Shown piece by piece: positions 9,131-19,937 of a DNA stretch of 64,000 nucleotides. Made by a program: the position numbers and the translations under genes. Origin of the DNA: Roseiterribacter gracilis (GTDB taxonomy: Bacteria > Pseudomonadota > Alphaproteobacteria > BOG-932 > Roseiterribacteraceae); the NCBI GenBank assembly GCA_018332375.1, contig BOPV01000001.1:3286001-3350000 (forward strand), written 5' to 3'. Each line of letters begins with the position of its first letter. The first letter of the stretch is position 1. The notes under the pieces are model-generated. The model was not told where the DNA came from. It did no database searches and saw only the letters and a list, made by a program, of their open reading frames with translations.

Positions 9131-9664
9131 ATGCGCCTCTTCGTTGCGTTGGAGCTGCCGGACGACGCGCGCGACGCGTTGGTGCAGCTGCAAGGCGGCT
9201 TGCCCGGCGCGCGCTGGGTCGAGCGCGAGAATCTGCACGTAACCTTGCGCTTTGTCGGCGCGGTCGATGCGCTGATCGCCGACGATCTTGCGGCCGCGCT
9301 GGCTGCGATCGACGCGCCCAAGGTCGAGTTTGCGATCCAAGGTGCGGGACGCTTCGCCAGTCGCGACAAGGCGCGTGCCTTATACGCCGCGATCGCGCAC
9401 AGCCCGTCGCTCGATCATCTTCACGCCAAGGTCGAACGGGCTGCGATCGCTGCCGGGCTGGATCCCGAGCCGCGCCGCTTCACACCGCACGTTACCTTGG
9501 CGCGTTTGTACGACTCGCCGATCGCGCTGGTCGATCGTGCGGCGGCCGAGCTGAGCGGCCTCGCGCTCGGCCCATTTCTACTGAACGAATTTGTTTTGCT
9601 CGAAAGCCTGCTCGGCAAGGAGCGGCCGGTCTATCGCCCGGTCGCGCGCTATCCGTTGCGCTGA
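9131..9664 (+). CDS. thpR: RNA 2',3'-cyclic phosphodiesterase ThpR (LigT)
   Basis: 177-residue protein of the 2H phosphoesterase superfamily. Both signature HxTx motifs are present: HVTL at 36-39 and HVTL at 120-123. The family hydrolyses RNA 2',3'-cyclic phosphates to 2'-phosphomonoesters and can ligate tRNA halves in vitro. Length is typical (about 175-190). The start ATG lies two bases after the stop of the aldo-keto reductase gene, consistent with co-transcription. A small basic protein gene follows 53 bases downstream. Confidence 0.92.
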   Translation: MRLFVALELPDDARDALVQLQGGLPGARWVERENLHVTLRFVGAVDALIADDLAAALAAIDAPKVEFAIQGAGRFASRDKARALYAAIAHSPSLDHLHAKVERAAIAAGLDPEPRRFTPHVTLARLYDSPIALVDRAAAELSGLALGPFLLNEFVLLESLLGKERPVYRPVARYPLR

Positions 9665-9717
9665 ATTCGGAACCGTCGCGGCGCAAGCGAGTTGCAGACG
9701 CAGAGAAGGAGCAAAGC

Positions 9718-9848
9718 ATGGCAAAGCAGCAACGCAGAACCGGCGCACAAGCAGGCCGCGTCAAAGACCCGTCCCGCGACGGCCGGCTCAAAGCCAATCG
9801 CGAACGTGGAATTAGCCTCGGTACGACGCGGAGTCGGAAAAAGAGCGG

Positions 9849-9852
<4 letters not shown>
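9718..9852 (+). CDS. Small, strongly basic hypothetical protein (44 aa)
   Basis: Short open frame beginning MAKQQRRTGAQAGRVKDP and ending SRKKSG. It is rich in Arg and Lys with few hydrophobic residues, so it is probably unstructured or nucleic-acid binding. A near-ideal ribosome site (AGAAGGAG, 9703-9710) lies seven bases before the ATG, which is the main reason to call it real. The stop codon overlaps the convergent UbiH-type gene stop by a few bases (9849-9852). I do not recognise a family. It could be a chance frame, but a good Shine-Dalgarno and the filling of an otherwise empty gap argue for a gene. Confidence 0.6.
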
Positions 9853-11634
<1,782 letters not shown>

Positions 11635-11635
<1 letters not shown>

Positions 11636-11835
11636 TGTTCGCAGGCCGTCAGCATCCCGCCCGCGCTGCGCTTGTTTGGGCGGTTGTGTGGATGGTGCTG
11701 ATGGCGGCGGTCGACCGGCTGCTGCATGGCAGCTGGCGCGAGGACATTCTGATCCTGCTGCCGATCAGCGCTGCGATCGGCGGCGTTGGCTTTTACCTGC
11801 TGCTCAAGCGCCGGGTTTCAGCCGCCGCACGCTAG
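11635..11835 (+). CDS. Small two-helix membrane protein coupled to PII
   Basis: 66-residue protein with two probable membrane helices: LVWAVVWMVLMAAV (about 13-26) and ILILLPISAAIGGVGFYLLL (about 38-57), with a basic tail KRRVSAAAR. I do not recognise a family. The start ATG shares one base with the PII stop (TGATG), so it is probably translated by re-initiation from the PII message. PII proteins often sit beside the transporter AmtB that they gate; this tiny protein occupies that position here. A functional link is inference from the overlap only. Confidence 0.7.
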
Positions 11836-11850
11836 CGGCCTTACGTCGTT

Positions 11851-12315
11851 TTACTGATACGGCTTGGTTGGATCGTTGGCGCGTCCGCGCAGGGGCGCGC
11901 ATTGCTGCGCCCATTTCACGTGTTGCGAGATGACACGCGGCTTTTCGAGCGCCTCGAATACGACCGGCACGAGACGGGGCAGCATGATCGCGAAGGATGC
12001 GACGCCGAGCACGATTCCGACCAGGTAGATCCGGCGCAGCGTTCCGACCGACAAGCTCGTTACCGCCGACAGAAGCGGGATACCCCAGAACGGGATCGCG
12101 ACAACGGTGAGGAACGGCAACAGCTCGCCAATGGCGCTGCGTGCCGCCGCGATCACCGCCGCGGCGCCGAAATTCTGAATACAGTCGTCGGTCAGCCAAG
12201 ATGGAATCGTCGTGACGACGACCGCGACGCAGGTACCAAGCGCCGCGAGCAGAAAGCGGACGAAAAACAGATTGATCGTGCGCAGCGTGTCCAGCCGCGG
12301 ATCCGATACAGTCAC
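11851..12315 (-). CDS. Hypothetical integral membrane protein coupled to purD
   Basis: 154-residue protein with about four hydrophobic segments: residues 15-38 (LFFVRFLLAALG onward), about 50-62, 65-90 (LLPFLTVVAIPFWGIPLL) and 96-121 (IYLVGIVLGVASFAIM). The soluble C-terminal tail is basic. No family recognised. The start is GTG 12315, overlapping the purD stop by four bases (GTGA), giving N-terminus MTVSDPRLDTLR; longer frames upstream lie inside purD in another frame and have no membrane-protein character. Translational coupling to purD is likely, but no functional relation to purine synthesis is evident. Confidence 0.72.
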   Translation of the reverse strand: MTVSDPRLDTLRTINLFFVRFLLAALGTCVAVVVTTIPSWLTDDCIQNFGAAAVIAAARSAIGELLPFLTVVAIPFWGIPLLSAVTSLSVGTLRRIYLVGIVLGVASFAIMLPRLVPVVFEALEKPRVISQHVKWAQQCAPLRGRANDPTKPYQ

Positions 12316-13577
12316 AGTGCGCGCCAGCCAATGTCGCGACGGCAGAAGCCTTCCGGCCAGTCGATCGCATCGACGGCTTGATACGCGATGCGCTGCGCGT
12401 CTTTGACGGTGGCGCCAACGCCCAGCACGCCCAGCACGCGTCCGCCGGCGCTCAAAATCCGCGTGCCGTCGCGCTTGGTGCCTGCGTGCAGCACGCTTGC
12501 GCCCACAATGTTCGATGCGCGATCGAGACCGCGAATCTCGGTGCCGGTGCGCGGATCGCCGGGGTAATTCTCGGCCGCCATCACGACGCACAGCGCAGCG
12601 ACGTCGCGCATGCCGCCGGCGAACGGGTTCAGCTTGCCGCGCGCGCAATCATCGAGCAGCGCCAACGCGTCGCCGTCATAGCGCGCGAACAGAACCTGGC
12701 ATTCGGGATCGCCGAAGCGGACGTTGAATTCGATCAGCTCGGGTCCGTTGTCGGTCAGCATCAGCCCGACGAACAACACGCCGCGGAACGGCGCGCCTTC
12801 TTTCGCCATGCCCGCGATGGTCGGCTCGACGATGGTGCGCATCGTCTGTTCTTCCATCGCCGGCGTCCAAATCGGGGCCGGCGAATAGGCGCCCATGCCG
12901 CCCGTATTGGGGCCTTTGTCGCCGTCGAAGACGCGCTTGTGATCCTGCGCCGCGCCGAACGGCACGACGCGCGTGCCGTCGCTGAGCGCGAAGAACGAGA
13001 TCTCTTCGCCGTCGAGAAAATCTTCGATCACCAGCTCGGCGCCGGCATTGCCGAAAGCGCGGTCGAGCATGGCGGCGTCGATGGCGCGGTTGGCTTCGTC
13101 GCGCGTGGTGGCGATCACCACACCTTTGCCCGCAGCCAGCCCGTCGGCCTTGATCACGACCGGCAGTGGACGCGTCGCGGCGAAATCGCGCGCCGCGGCT
13201 GCGTTGGTGAAGCGGCCATAGGCGGCGGTCGGAATCCCGTGCCGCGCCGCAAAGTCTTTCATGAAGCCTTTGGAGCCTTCGAGCTGCGCTGCCGCTTCGG
13301 TCGGACCGAAGGCTGCGATGCCCTTCTCGGCCAGGCGATCGACCAGGCCCGCGACCAGCGGACCTTCGGGCCCGACGACAACCAGATCCACCGCGTGCTC
13401 GACGGCAAATCGGAGCAATCCCGAAATGTCCTCGGCCTTTACGGGGACCAGCTCTGCGACTTCGGCGATTCCGGCATTGCCGGGCGCGCACCAGAGTTTG
13501 GTCAGGCGCGGTGATTTGGCGATGGCGAGGGCCAGCGCGTGTTCGCGCCCGCCGCCGCCGACAAGAAGGACCTTCAT
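12312..13577 (-). CDS. purD: Phosphoribosylamine-glycine ligase
   Basis: 421-residue ATP-grasp enzyme of de novo purine synthesis, joining glycine to 5-phosphoribosylamine to give GAR. The N-terminus MKVLLVGGGGREHALA, the ATP-grasp residues VVIKADGLAAGKGVV, the DHKRVFDGDKGPNTGGMGAYSP stretch and the metal-site signature RFGDPECQ are all present, and the length is normal. The ATG at 13577 is chosen by this conserved N-terminus. It is divergent from xseA with only 24 bases between start codons, and followed by a GTGA-coupled membrane protein gene. Confidence 0.96.
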   Translation of the reverse strand: MKVLLVGGGGREHALALAIAKSPRLTKLWCAPGNAGIAEVAELVPVKAEDISGLLRFAVEHAVDLVVVGPEGPLVAGLVDRLAEKGIAAFGPTEAAAQLEGSKGFMKDFAARHGIPTAAYGRFTNAAAARDFAATRPLPVVIKADGLAAGKGVVIATTRDEANRAIDAAMLDRAFGNAGAELVIEDFLDGEEISFFALSDGTRVVPFGAAQDHKRVFDGDKGPNTGGMGAYSPAPIWTPAMEEQTMRTIVEPTIAGMAKEGAPFRGVLFVGLMLTDNGPELIEFNVRFGDPECQVLFARYDGDALALLDDCARGKLNPFAGGMRDVAALCVVMAAENYPGDPRTGTEIRGLDRASNIVGASVLHAGTKRDGTRILSAGGRVLGVLGVGATVKDAQRIAYQAVDAIDWPEGFCRRDIGWRAL

Positions 13578-13601
13578 GGGAACCGGGCTATAGTCTTGCG
13601 C

Positions 13602-14990
13602 ATGGATGCGAGCAACAAAACCAATCTCGAGCCCTACACAGTCGGCGAGCTTTCGGGCGCGCTGAAACGCACGATCGAGACCGAATTTGGACAAGTCCGC
13701 GTGCGCGGCGAGATCTCGCGCGCAAAGCGGCTTCCTTCGGGCCACATCTATTTCAGCCTCAAGGACGAGACCGCCGTAATCGAAGCGGTGATCTGGCGGT
13801 CCAGCGTGCCGCGGCTTGCGACCCAGCCCGAAGACGGGACCGAGGTGATCGCGACCGGCAAGCTCACGACCTACGGCGCGCGCTCGCAATATCAGCTGAT
13901 CGTCGAAGCGCTCGAGCTGGCGGGCGAAGGCGCGCTGCTGAAACAGATTGAAGAGCGCAAGAAGCGCCTCGCCGCCGAAGGCCTGTTCGATCCTGCGCGC
14001 AAAAAGCCGCTGCCGTCGCTTCCGACCGTGATCGGCGTCGTGACTTCGGCGTCGGGCGCGGTGATCCGCGACATTCTGCACCGTCTCGAAGATCGCTTTC
14101 CGCGTCGCGTGCTGGTGTGGCCGGTGGCGGTGCAGGGCGCCGGTTCGGCCGAACAGATCGCGGCTGCGATTCGCGGCTTCAACGCATTGCCCATCGATGG
14201 TGAGGTGCCGCGTCCCGACGTGCTGATCGTGGCGCGCGGCGGCGGCAGTCTCGAAGATCTGATGGCGTTCAACGAAGAGATCGTGGTGCGCGCAGCAGCC
14301 GACAGCGCGATCCCGCTGATCTCGGCCGTCGGGCACGAAACCGACACGACCTTGATCGACTTTGCGTCCGACCGTCGTGCGCCGACGCCGACGGCGGCGG
14401 CCGAATTCGCCGTGCCGGTGCGCGCCGACCTGCTGGCGCGCGTGCGCGAAATCGGCGGCCGGCTGGATGCAACTGCGATGCGCGGGCTGGAACAGCAGCG
14501 TACGCACCTGACGGCGTTGTCGCGCGGCCTTGTGCATCCGCGCCAACTCGTCGAAGGCGCGTGGCAGCGCGTCGACGATCTGCTCGACCGTCTGTCACGT
14601 TGCGCGCAAGTGGCCGTCCCCAACCGGCTGCGCGATGTGGAACAACTCGGCCGTCGTTTGCGCTCGCCTGCCGAGTTGCTGAAGGAACGAAGCGGCACGC
14701 TCGATTTGTGGACGCATCGTCTGCAAGCGGGCGCGACGCGGCTCGCCGAACGCAAAGAGGCGGACGTCGAACGTTGGGGTGCGTTGCTGGAAAGCCTGTC
14801 CTATCGCCGCGTGCTCGATCGCGGCTACGCGCTGGTGCGCGACGGGCAGGGTGTTCCGGTGACGCAAGCCAACGATGCGCGCGGTGCGCTGACGATCGAA
14901 TTCAAAGACGGTGTGGTGCAGGCGGCTGCAGGCATCGCACCGAAGCGCAAACGCGACGGTGAACCAAAGGATCAAGCGGGACTGTTCTGA
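13602..14990 (+). CDS. xseA: Exodeoxyribonuclease VII large subunit
   Basis: 462-residue large subunit of exonuclease VII, a single-strand-specific nuclease acting from both ends. The N-terminal OB-fold (about 10-110, LEPYTVGELSGALKRTIE, then GHIYFSLKDETAVIEAVIW) is followed by the catalytic domain with VLIVARGGGSLEDLMAFNEE and SAVGHETDTTLIDFASDRRAPTPTAAAE split around the family core, then a helical C-terminal region. The start ATG 13602 gives MDASNKTNLEPYTV and is only 24 bases from the divergent purD start. Its stop shares one base with the next gene (TGATG). The small subunit gene xseB is not in the window. Confidence 0.95.
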   Translation: MDASNKTNLEPYTVGELSGALKRTIETEFGQVRVRGEISRAKRLPSGHIYFSLKDETAVIEAVIWRSSVPRLATQPEDGTEVIATGKLTTYGARSQYQLIVEALELAGEGALLKQIEERKKRLAAEGLFDPARKKPLPSLPTVIGVVTSASGAVIRDILHRLEDRFPRRVLVWPVAVQGAGSAEQIAAAIRGFNALPIDGEVPRPDVLIVARGGGSLEDLMAFNEEIVVRAAADSAIPLISAVGHETDTTLIDFASDRRAPTPTAAAEFAVPVRADLLARVREIGGRLDATAMRGLEQQRTHLTALSRGLVHPRQLVEGAWQRVDDLLDRLSRCAQVAVPNRLRDVEQLGRRLRSPAELLKERSGTLDLWTHRLQAGATRLAERKEADVERWGALLESLSYRRVLDRGYALVRDGQGVPVTQANDARGALTIEFKDGVVQAAAGIAPKRKRDGEPKDQAGLF

Positions 14991-15631
14991 TGTATCTGCC
15001 CGGTCATTTCAAAGTCGAAGACAAAGGCGCGATCCACGACGCAATGCGCGCCTATCCGTTTGCAACCTTGGTCACCAACGGTGCCGACGGTCCGTTCGCA
15101 TCGCATCTGCCGTTGCTGCTCGACGGCGACGAGGGTGAATTCGGCACGCTGCTCGGCCATGTCGCAAAAGCCAACCGCCATGGCCGCGTGCCCGACAGCG
15201 ACGAAGGCGTGGCGCTGGTGATTTTTCACGGCCCGCAGACCTACATCTCACCGTCCTGGTACGAATCCAAGCGCGAGCACGGCAAGGTCGTTCCGACTTG
15301 GAATTATGTCGCGATCCACGCCTATGCGCGAATCGAACGGTTCGACGATCCGGTGCGTCTGCACGGCGTGCTGACACGGCTGACCGACCGGCACGAAGCG
15401 GGCGCCAAAGAACCGTGGAAAGTCACCGACGCGCCCGACGCATTCATCCAGCAGCAGATGAAGGCGATCACCGGCCTGTCGCTGCGCATCGAACGGATCG
15501 AGGCGAAACTGAAACTGTCGCAGAACCGTCCCGAAGCCGATCGGCGCGCGATGGTTGATGGTTTGTCGCAATCCGACCAGCCGGGCGACCGCGCCGTCGC
15601 GGATGCGATGCAGCGCGTGTTGCGCGACTGA
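14990..15631 (+). CDS. PaiB-like FMN-binding negative regulator family protein
   Basis: 213-residue member of the PaiB / FMN-binding split-barrel family. Recognisable parts are the N-terminal MYLPGHFKVED, YPFATLVTNGADGPFASHLP, the central TYISPSWYESK and VPTWNYVAIHAYA, and C-terminal KLSQNRPEADR. Bacillus PaiB represses sporulation and protease genes, but most homologues are uncharacterised flavin- or haem-binding proteins, so a regulatory role here is not proven. Its ATG overlaps the xseA stop (TGATG), so it is probably co-translated. It converges with the next minus-strand gene with no gap at all. Confidence 0.88.
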   Translation: MYLPGHFKVEDKGAIHDAMRAYPFATLVTNGADGPFASHLPLLLDGDEGEFGTLLGHVAKANRHGRVPDSDEGVALVIFHGPQTYISPSWYESKREHGKVVPTWNYVAIHAYARIERFDDPVRLHGVLTRLTDRHEAGAKEPWKVTDAPDAFIQQQMKAITGLSLRIERIEAKLKLSQNRPEADRRAMVDGLSQSDQPGDRAVADAMQRVLRD

Positions 15632-17257
15632 TCAGGGGCAGCCCGCCGGCTTCGGATTCATCGTCACCAGGCGCAGAACCGGAAACGGTTCTTGTGCATC
15701 GTACACGCCGACCTGCTCGGTCGACGCCGCAAGTTCTTTGACGTTGCTGCGCAGCAGGTCGGAATCGACGACGAAATATTGCGGACGTCCCACTTCTTGA
15801 ATGGCGCGAACGAAATCAAACCGAGTGCAGAAATGCACGAACGGAAGTTTCGCTGCGAACTTGTCGTTATAATAAAGCAGCGAGCCGGACATGATTTCCG
15901 ACCAGACGACTGCGTCTGGCTGCAGGATTTCTTGCGGCGCAATCATTTTGAACAGCGGCGCGCTCGACGCTTTCATGCGGAGCCCGACCAGGCAGGCAAA
16001 GCCGATCAAGACGATCGCGACGGCGCGCGCCGGCAGTACGAATCGCGGTGCCGGCAAACGGCACCAGGCGAAGGCGAGCAGGAAGATTACCAGCGCAGCC
16101 GAAGGCACCATGTAGTAAGGCGCGGCGATGCGGTGGGTCAGAAAGAACGCGGTCGTGATCGCCATCAGCACGGCAGAGCCGGCAACCGCGCCGCGCAAGC
16201 CGCGGCCGCCGGGCGATATCGCTTTCATGGCGGCGAGCGCCAGCAGCACGAGGCTCGCGTCAACGAAGGCCCAATCGTCGCCTGTCCAGAAATAATATTT
16301 GGCGTTCGGGCGAATGACGCTCCACAAAAATTCGACGCCGGTTGCGTCGCTGGCGCCGTAGGTCGTCCTGAGCGCGCTGCCGGTGTTGATTCGGTTGAAC
16401 CAAGCGAGCAGACCCGGACCTGCCAGCAAGAACGTCGCCGAGCTGGCAAGTATGACGACAGCATGTTGTTTGATCGCGCGCAGCGTCCACAAACGCCATT
16501 CGACGATCAGGAACACGGCCAAACCTGCGGCGATGAAAATGTTCGGAAGCCGTAGCTGGACCAACATACCGGTCAGCAATCCGAGCAGCAGACCGACGCC
16601 GAGTTGCCGGCGGCCTGCGAGCATCGGCAAACAAATCGCGACCATTGCGCAGATCGCGATCAGGGCCACCGACCACGGAATCGAATAGCTGGCGAAGCTC
16701 ATGGGCACGCGCAGCATCTCGGTCATGCCAACGACGGCACCGGCGGCAAGAACGACTCCGAACGGGCCGGGCTGAAACAGAAGGCAGGCCGCCAACGCTG
16801 CGATGGCAGCGAGTCCGATTGCGACCGTATAGCTGTGCTGACCACCGGTTCCTTGCCGAAACAGCGACAGAAAAAAACCGGTGCCTGGCGGGTATTGTCC
16901 GATGATCGCCTGCGAGCCGCTGTCATACCGATAGCAGTGCGGCGCAACGCCATCGGCCCATGTCCGCTCGGGCAGGCCAAGTCTCTTTGCCTGGTCAACC
17001 AGATACTGCGCGTCGGAACGGCGAATGGAGGTATCGAGCCCGCCGATCAGCCCCTTTTGCTGAAATAACTGGGCCTGCCGAAGATAGCCGAACGGATCGC
17101 AGGCGAAGGCGAAACTATTGCCCGGATTGCGTGCGGGCGCCGCCAGCCAGAAAAAACCGACAGCAAAAACTGCGACCAAGACGACAAGTTTCGCCCAGCG
17201 AACGAGTCGCGGCGCGTGCAGCATGGTCGATCGTGCTGCCGTTTCGGTTCGGCTCAT
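15632..17257 (-). CDS. Polytopic membrane protein, GT-C glycosyltransferase-like
   Basis: 541-residue protein with about ten or more membrane helices, starting with LVVLVAVFAVGFFWLA (about 25-40). After the first helix a loop holds CDPFGYLRQAQLF (about 53-65), an acidic loop of the kind seen in GT-C polyprenyl-phosphate sugar transferases, followed by a soluble segment with GQYPPGTGFFLSL. The C-terminal third (from about residue 440) is a soluble, probably periplasmic domain. No firm family assigned; likely a sugar or lipid-linked transferase, which is inference. It is nine bases downstream of another similar large membrane protein gene, so the two probably form one operon. Confidence 0.7.
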   Translation of the reverse strand: MSRTETAARSTMLHAPRLVRWAKLVVLVAVFAVGFFWLAAPARNPGNSFAFACDPFGYLRQAQLFQQKGLIGGLDTSIRRSDAQYLVDQAKRLGLPERTWADGVAPHCYRYDSGSQAIIGQYPPGTGFFLSLFRQGTGGQHSYTVAIGLAAIAALAACLLFQPGPFGVVLAAGAVVGMTEMLRVPMSFASYSIPWSVALIAICAMVAICLPMLAGRRQLGVGLLLGLLTGMLVQLRLPNIFIAAGLAVFLIVEWRLWTLRAIKQHAVVILASSATFLLAGPGLLAWFNRINTGSALRTTYGASDATGVEFLWSVIRPNAKYYFWTGDDWAFVDASLVLLALAAMKAISPGGRGLRGAVAGSAVLMAITTAFFLTHRIAAPYYMVPSAALVIFLLAFAWCRLPAPRFVLPARAVAIVLIGFACLVGLRMKASSAPLFKMIAPQEILQPDAVVWSEIMSGSLLYYNDKFAAKLPFVHFCTRFDFVRAIQEVGRPQYFVVDSDLLRSNVKELAASTEQVGVYDAQEPFPVLRLVTMNPKPAGCP

Positions 17258-17266
17258 GCGCGCCCT

Positions 17267-18946
17267 TTAGAGATCGCCGAGCTTTTGCCAGCTTCGCGTT
17301 GCGAGGTCCAATTCGCATACGCCGCGCGTGATGCCGTTGGTTCGCAGCCAGTTGCGCATGCCCTCGACATAGCCCGGATCGTCAACGCGAAACGGCCCCC
17401 AACCCGGCGGCGACCATGTGCTGACGCCGTTCGCGGTCGGCACGTGATCGCGCTGCGCGACCAGCATCGCATCGGTCGCGGGCCCGTAGCCGTGGCTGAT
17501 GAAGTTCGGTTCGGGATAGTGTTCTCGGGCCGGCGCATGCGTAACGTAAAAGACGCTGCACGCGCGCGGGGTCGGCGGAATGCTGGCGAGAATCGCGAGT
17601 TCTTCTTTGCGATACAGCGTGTGCATGCCGCGATTTCCCTGCTCGACCAGCAGCAACAGGCCAAGCAGCGCCGCAGTCGCGGTGCGCCCGCGCCGCGCCA
17701 ACGACCCGAGCACGATGCAGGCGATCGGCACTGCAAGCAGCGGCAACACGAATTGCGCCCGCCCCAGTGCGCGCAGCCCGCGTCCGCCGGGCGCGTATTC
17801 GTTCACGTAGCGCCAGAGGTTGAATGATCCAAACCGCGTAATCAGGAACAGCCACAACGAAGCCGCGACCAGGCAAAGCAAGACGACGAACCACCAGCGC
17901 CGCGGCGTGTCGCGACGCAGCACAAGCACCAGCCCGCCGATCAACATGGTGAGGAACAGAACCGGCGTCAGTGACGCGGTCGTTTCATAATCCGCGACGC
18001 CCCAGATACGTTGCAACCAACCCCACATGTAGTTGGCTTCGCCAACCGCAAACCAGTTGCGCGGCGTGATCAGCGATGCCTCGATCCCATCGAACGAAAA
18101 ACCGCCATAGCGGCGCGACTGCGGCAAGTACAAGCGTACGAACTGCACCAACCCGATTGCGATCAGCAGCAAGCCTGGAAGTGCGGCCGGAAAAAAGGCG
18201 CGCCAGCGCGCGCGCAACACGGCGCGTTCCGGGCGCAGTGACGGGACGAGCGCCACCAGCAGCGCGTAGACCAGCAGCCCAGTGCAGAAAATCGCCGAGC
18301 TGTACCAGCTGACGGTGAACGAGGTCAGCAGCAGCGATCCGATGAGGCCGCCCGCGATCAGCCAGGCAAGCATGCGAAGCCAGGTGCGCTGCGTCGTGAA
18401 CCCCGTATGCACAGTCAGTACGATCCACGGGAAGAAAAAGAATCCCTGCATCTGCGTGTGGCCGACATGCGCCGCCGACGCATTCTGCAGCACGAACAGG
18501 ACTCCCCCAAATGCTGCGATCCACCACGGGAGGCGCCCGATGCGAAACAGAACCAGCGCGGCGCCGATGCAGCCCATCGTGCGCAGGATCATGTGCAGCA
18601 TCTCGTGCGCGAGATACACGTCCGCTCCCAGCGCGCGCACGAATCCGTACGGCACCGAGAACAGCAGGAAGGCGTCGGTAAAGCCCATCACGCCGGGCCA
18701 GGGATAAAAGAAATTCGCCGACGGCCAGCCCTCATAGCCGCGCAACGCCGACAGCCAATGTTCCATAAACGCGATTTCGATACGCGTATCTGCGATATCG
18801 CCGCCTTGCCGGTTCAGACCCGACAGCCAGAAATAACGGAACTGCCAGGCAAGAATTAGCGCCGTCGCAGCAACCAGTGCCCAGCTCAGCTTTCGAACAG
18901 AGCCCGTATCGGGATTTGCGGCGCCGTCGCCTGCTCGCGTCGTCAT
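17267..18946 (-). CDS. Polytopic membrane protein, GT-C/YfhO-like
   Basis: 559-residue protein with about eleven membrane helices, first at LSWALVAATALILAWQF (about 20-36). The first periplasmic loop has GGDIADTRIEIAFMEHW (about 48-64) and FFYPWPGVMGFTDAFL, acidic-residue loops typical of GT-C fold glycosyltransferases and of YfhO-like proteins. It ends with a soluble tail holding EHYPEPNFISHGYG. The exact enzyme is not identifiable from sequence. It sits directly upstream of a second large membrane protein of similar design; both probably act on envelope glycans or lipids, which is inference. Confidence 0.7.
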   Translation of the reverse strand: MTTRAGDGAANPDTGSVRKLSWALVAATALILAWQFRYFWLSGLNRQGGDIADTRIEIAFMEHWLSALRGYEGWPSANFFYPWPGVMGFTDAFLLFSVPYGFVRALGADVYLAHEMLHMILRTMGCIGAALVLFRIGRLPWWIAAFGGVLFVLQNASAAHVGHTQMQGFFFFPWIVLTVHTGFTTQRTWLRMLAWLIAGGLIGSLLLTSFTVSWYSSAIFCTGLLVYALLVALVPSLRPERAVLRARWRAFFPAALPGLLLIAIGLVQFVRLYLPQSRRYGGFSFDGIEASLITPRNWFAVGEANYMWGWLQRIWGVADYETTASLTPVLFLTMLIGGLVLVLRRDTPRRWWFVVLLCLVAASLWLFLITRFGSFNLWRYVNEYAPGGRGLRALGRAQFVLPLLAVPIACIVLGSLARRGRTATAALLGLLLLVEQGNRGMHTLYRKEELAILASIPPTPRACSVFYVTHAPAREHYPEPNFISHGYGPATDAMLVAQRDHVPTANGVSTWSPPGWGPFRVDDPGYVEGMRNWLRTNGITRGVCELDLATRSWQKLGDL

Positions 18947-18986
18947 GCGTGCGACATGTCACAAAGACGCGACGCGCGCCAGTTTC

Positions 18987-19859
18987 TCAGTCGGGAAGTC
19001 CCGCATTCTTGGCCGCGAACTCGGCCAGGGCGGCGACGTCGGACTCAGGCGGGCTGCGGTGGAGTGCGGCCAGCGCAGCGTCGTGCAACAAGCTCGCAAC
19101 CGGCATCGGCACGTCGGCGGCGTCGGCCGCCGCAAGTACCAGGCGCACGTCTTTCAGCGCCAAGTCCAATCCGAATCCGGCGGGCCGGTAGCGCTTCTCG
19201 ACGATCGCGCCGCCATAGGTCGTGTGCACGCGGCCGCTGAACAGATTCTCGGTCAACAGCTCGAGCAGCACCGACGTGTCGACGTCCGCGCCGCGGGCCA
19301 GCGCCACCGCTTCGCCCAAACTCTGCACCGACGACACGATCAGATAGTTGCCGCACAATTTGACGATGTTGGCCTGGCTCGGCCGGTCGCCGACGCGCCA
19401 GGTGCGGCGCCCGATCGCGTCGAAGACGGGCTGGGCGCGATCGATGACGGCTGCCGGCCCCGCCGCAATCACGGTCAATTGCGCAGCCGCAGCGACGTCG
19501 GGTCGTCCGAAAACCGGTGCAGCGACATAATCCTGGCCGCGTGCAGCATGGTCATCGGCGATGCGGTCGGACAACGAAGCTGAAATCGTGCTCGACGAAA
19601 CATGGATCGCGCCGCGCGGCAGCGCGTCGAACAAACCGTCGTTGAGCGCCGCCGCCAACGCCGTATCGTCGGACAACATGGTCAGCGCCACCTCGGCGTC
19701 GCGCGCCGCCTCGGCAACGCTGTTCGCGACGCGCGCGCCTTCGATCGCCGCGGCTTTGTCGCGGCTGCGATTCCACACCGTGACCGTGTGGCCGGCTTTG
19801 ACCAGGTTGTGCGCGATGCCCGCGCCCATTTTGCCGATGCCGATGACTGCGACGCGCAT
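18987..19859 (-). CDS. NAD(P)-dependent oxidoreductase, beta-hydroxyacid dehydrogenase family
   Basis: 290-residue member of the 3-hydroxyisobutyrate / 6-phosphogluconate dehydrogenase superfamily. The Rossmann motif GIGKMG (7-12) begins the cofactor domain, SSSTIS (88-93) corresponds to the substrate-binding segment, and K167 with N171 in IVKLCGNY is the catalytic pair. The usual GG of the substrate loop is replaced by APVFGRPD (114-121), as in several uncharacterised short members and glyoxylate-reductase or imine-reductase-like relatives. The substrate cannot be assigned. It stands alone between unrelated genes, with gaps of 40 and 78 bases. Confidence 0.87.
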   Translation of the reverse strand: MRVAVIGIGKMGAGIAHNLVKAGHTVTVWNRSRDKAAAIEGARVANSVAEAARDAEVALTMLSDDTALAAALNDGLFDALPRGAIHVSSSTISASLSDRIADDHAARGQDYVAAPVFGRPDVAAAAQLTVIAAGPAAVIDRAQPVFDAIGRRTWRVGDRPSQANIVKLCGNYLIVSSVQSLGEAVALARGADVDTSVLLELLTENLFSGRVHTTYGGAIVEKRYRPAGFGLDLALKDVRLVLAAADAADVPMPVASLLHDAALAALHRSPPESDVAALAEFAAKNAGLPD

Positions 19860-19937
19860 GTGAGGATCTCCGATGGATACCGGCGATCAGATGGTGCGCC
19901 CAGTGCGCCTGTCCAGCGTGGAGCGCGCTCTAGGAGG

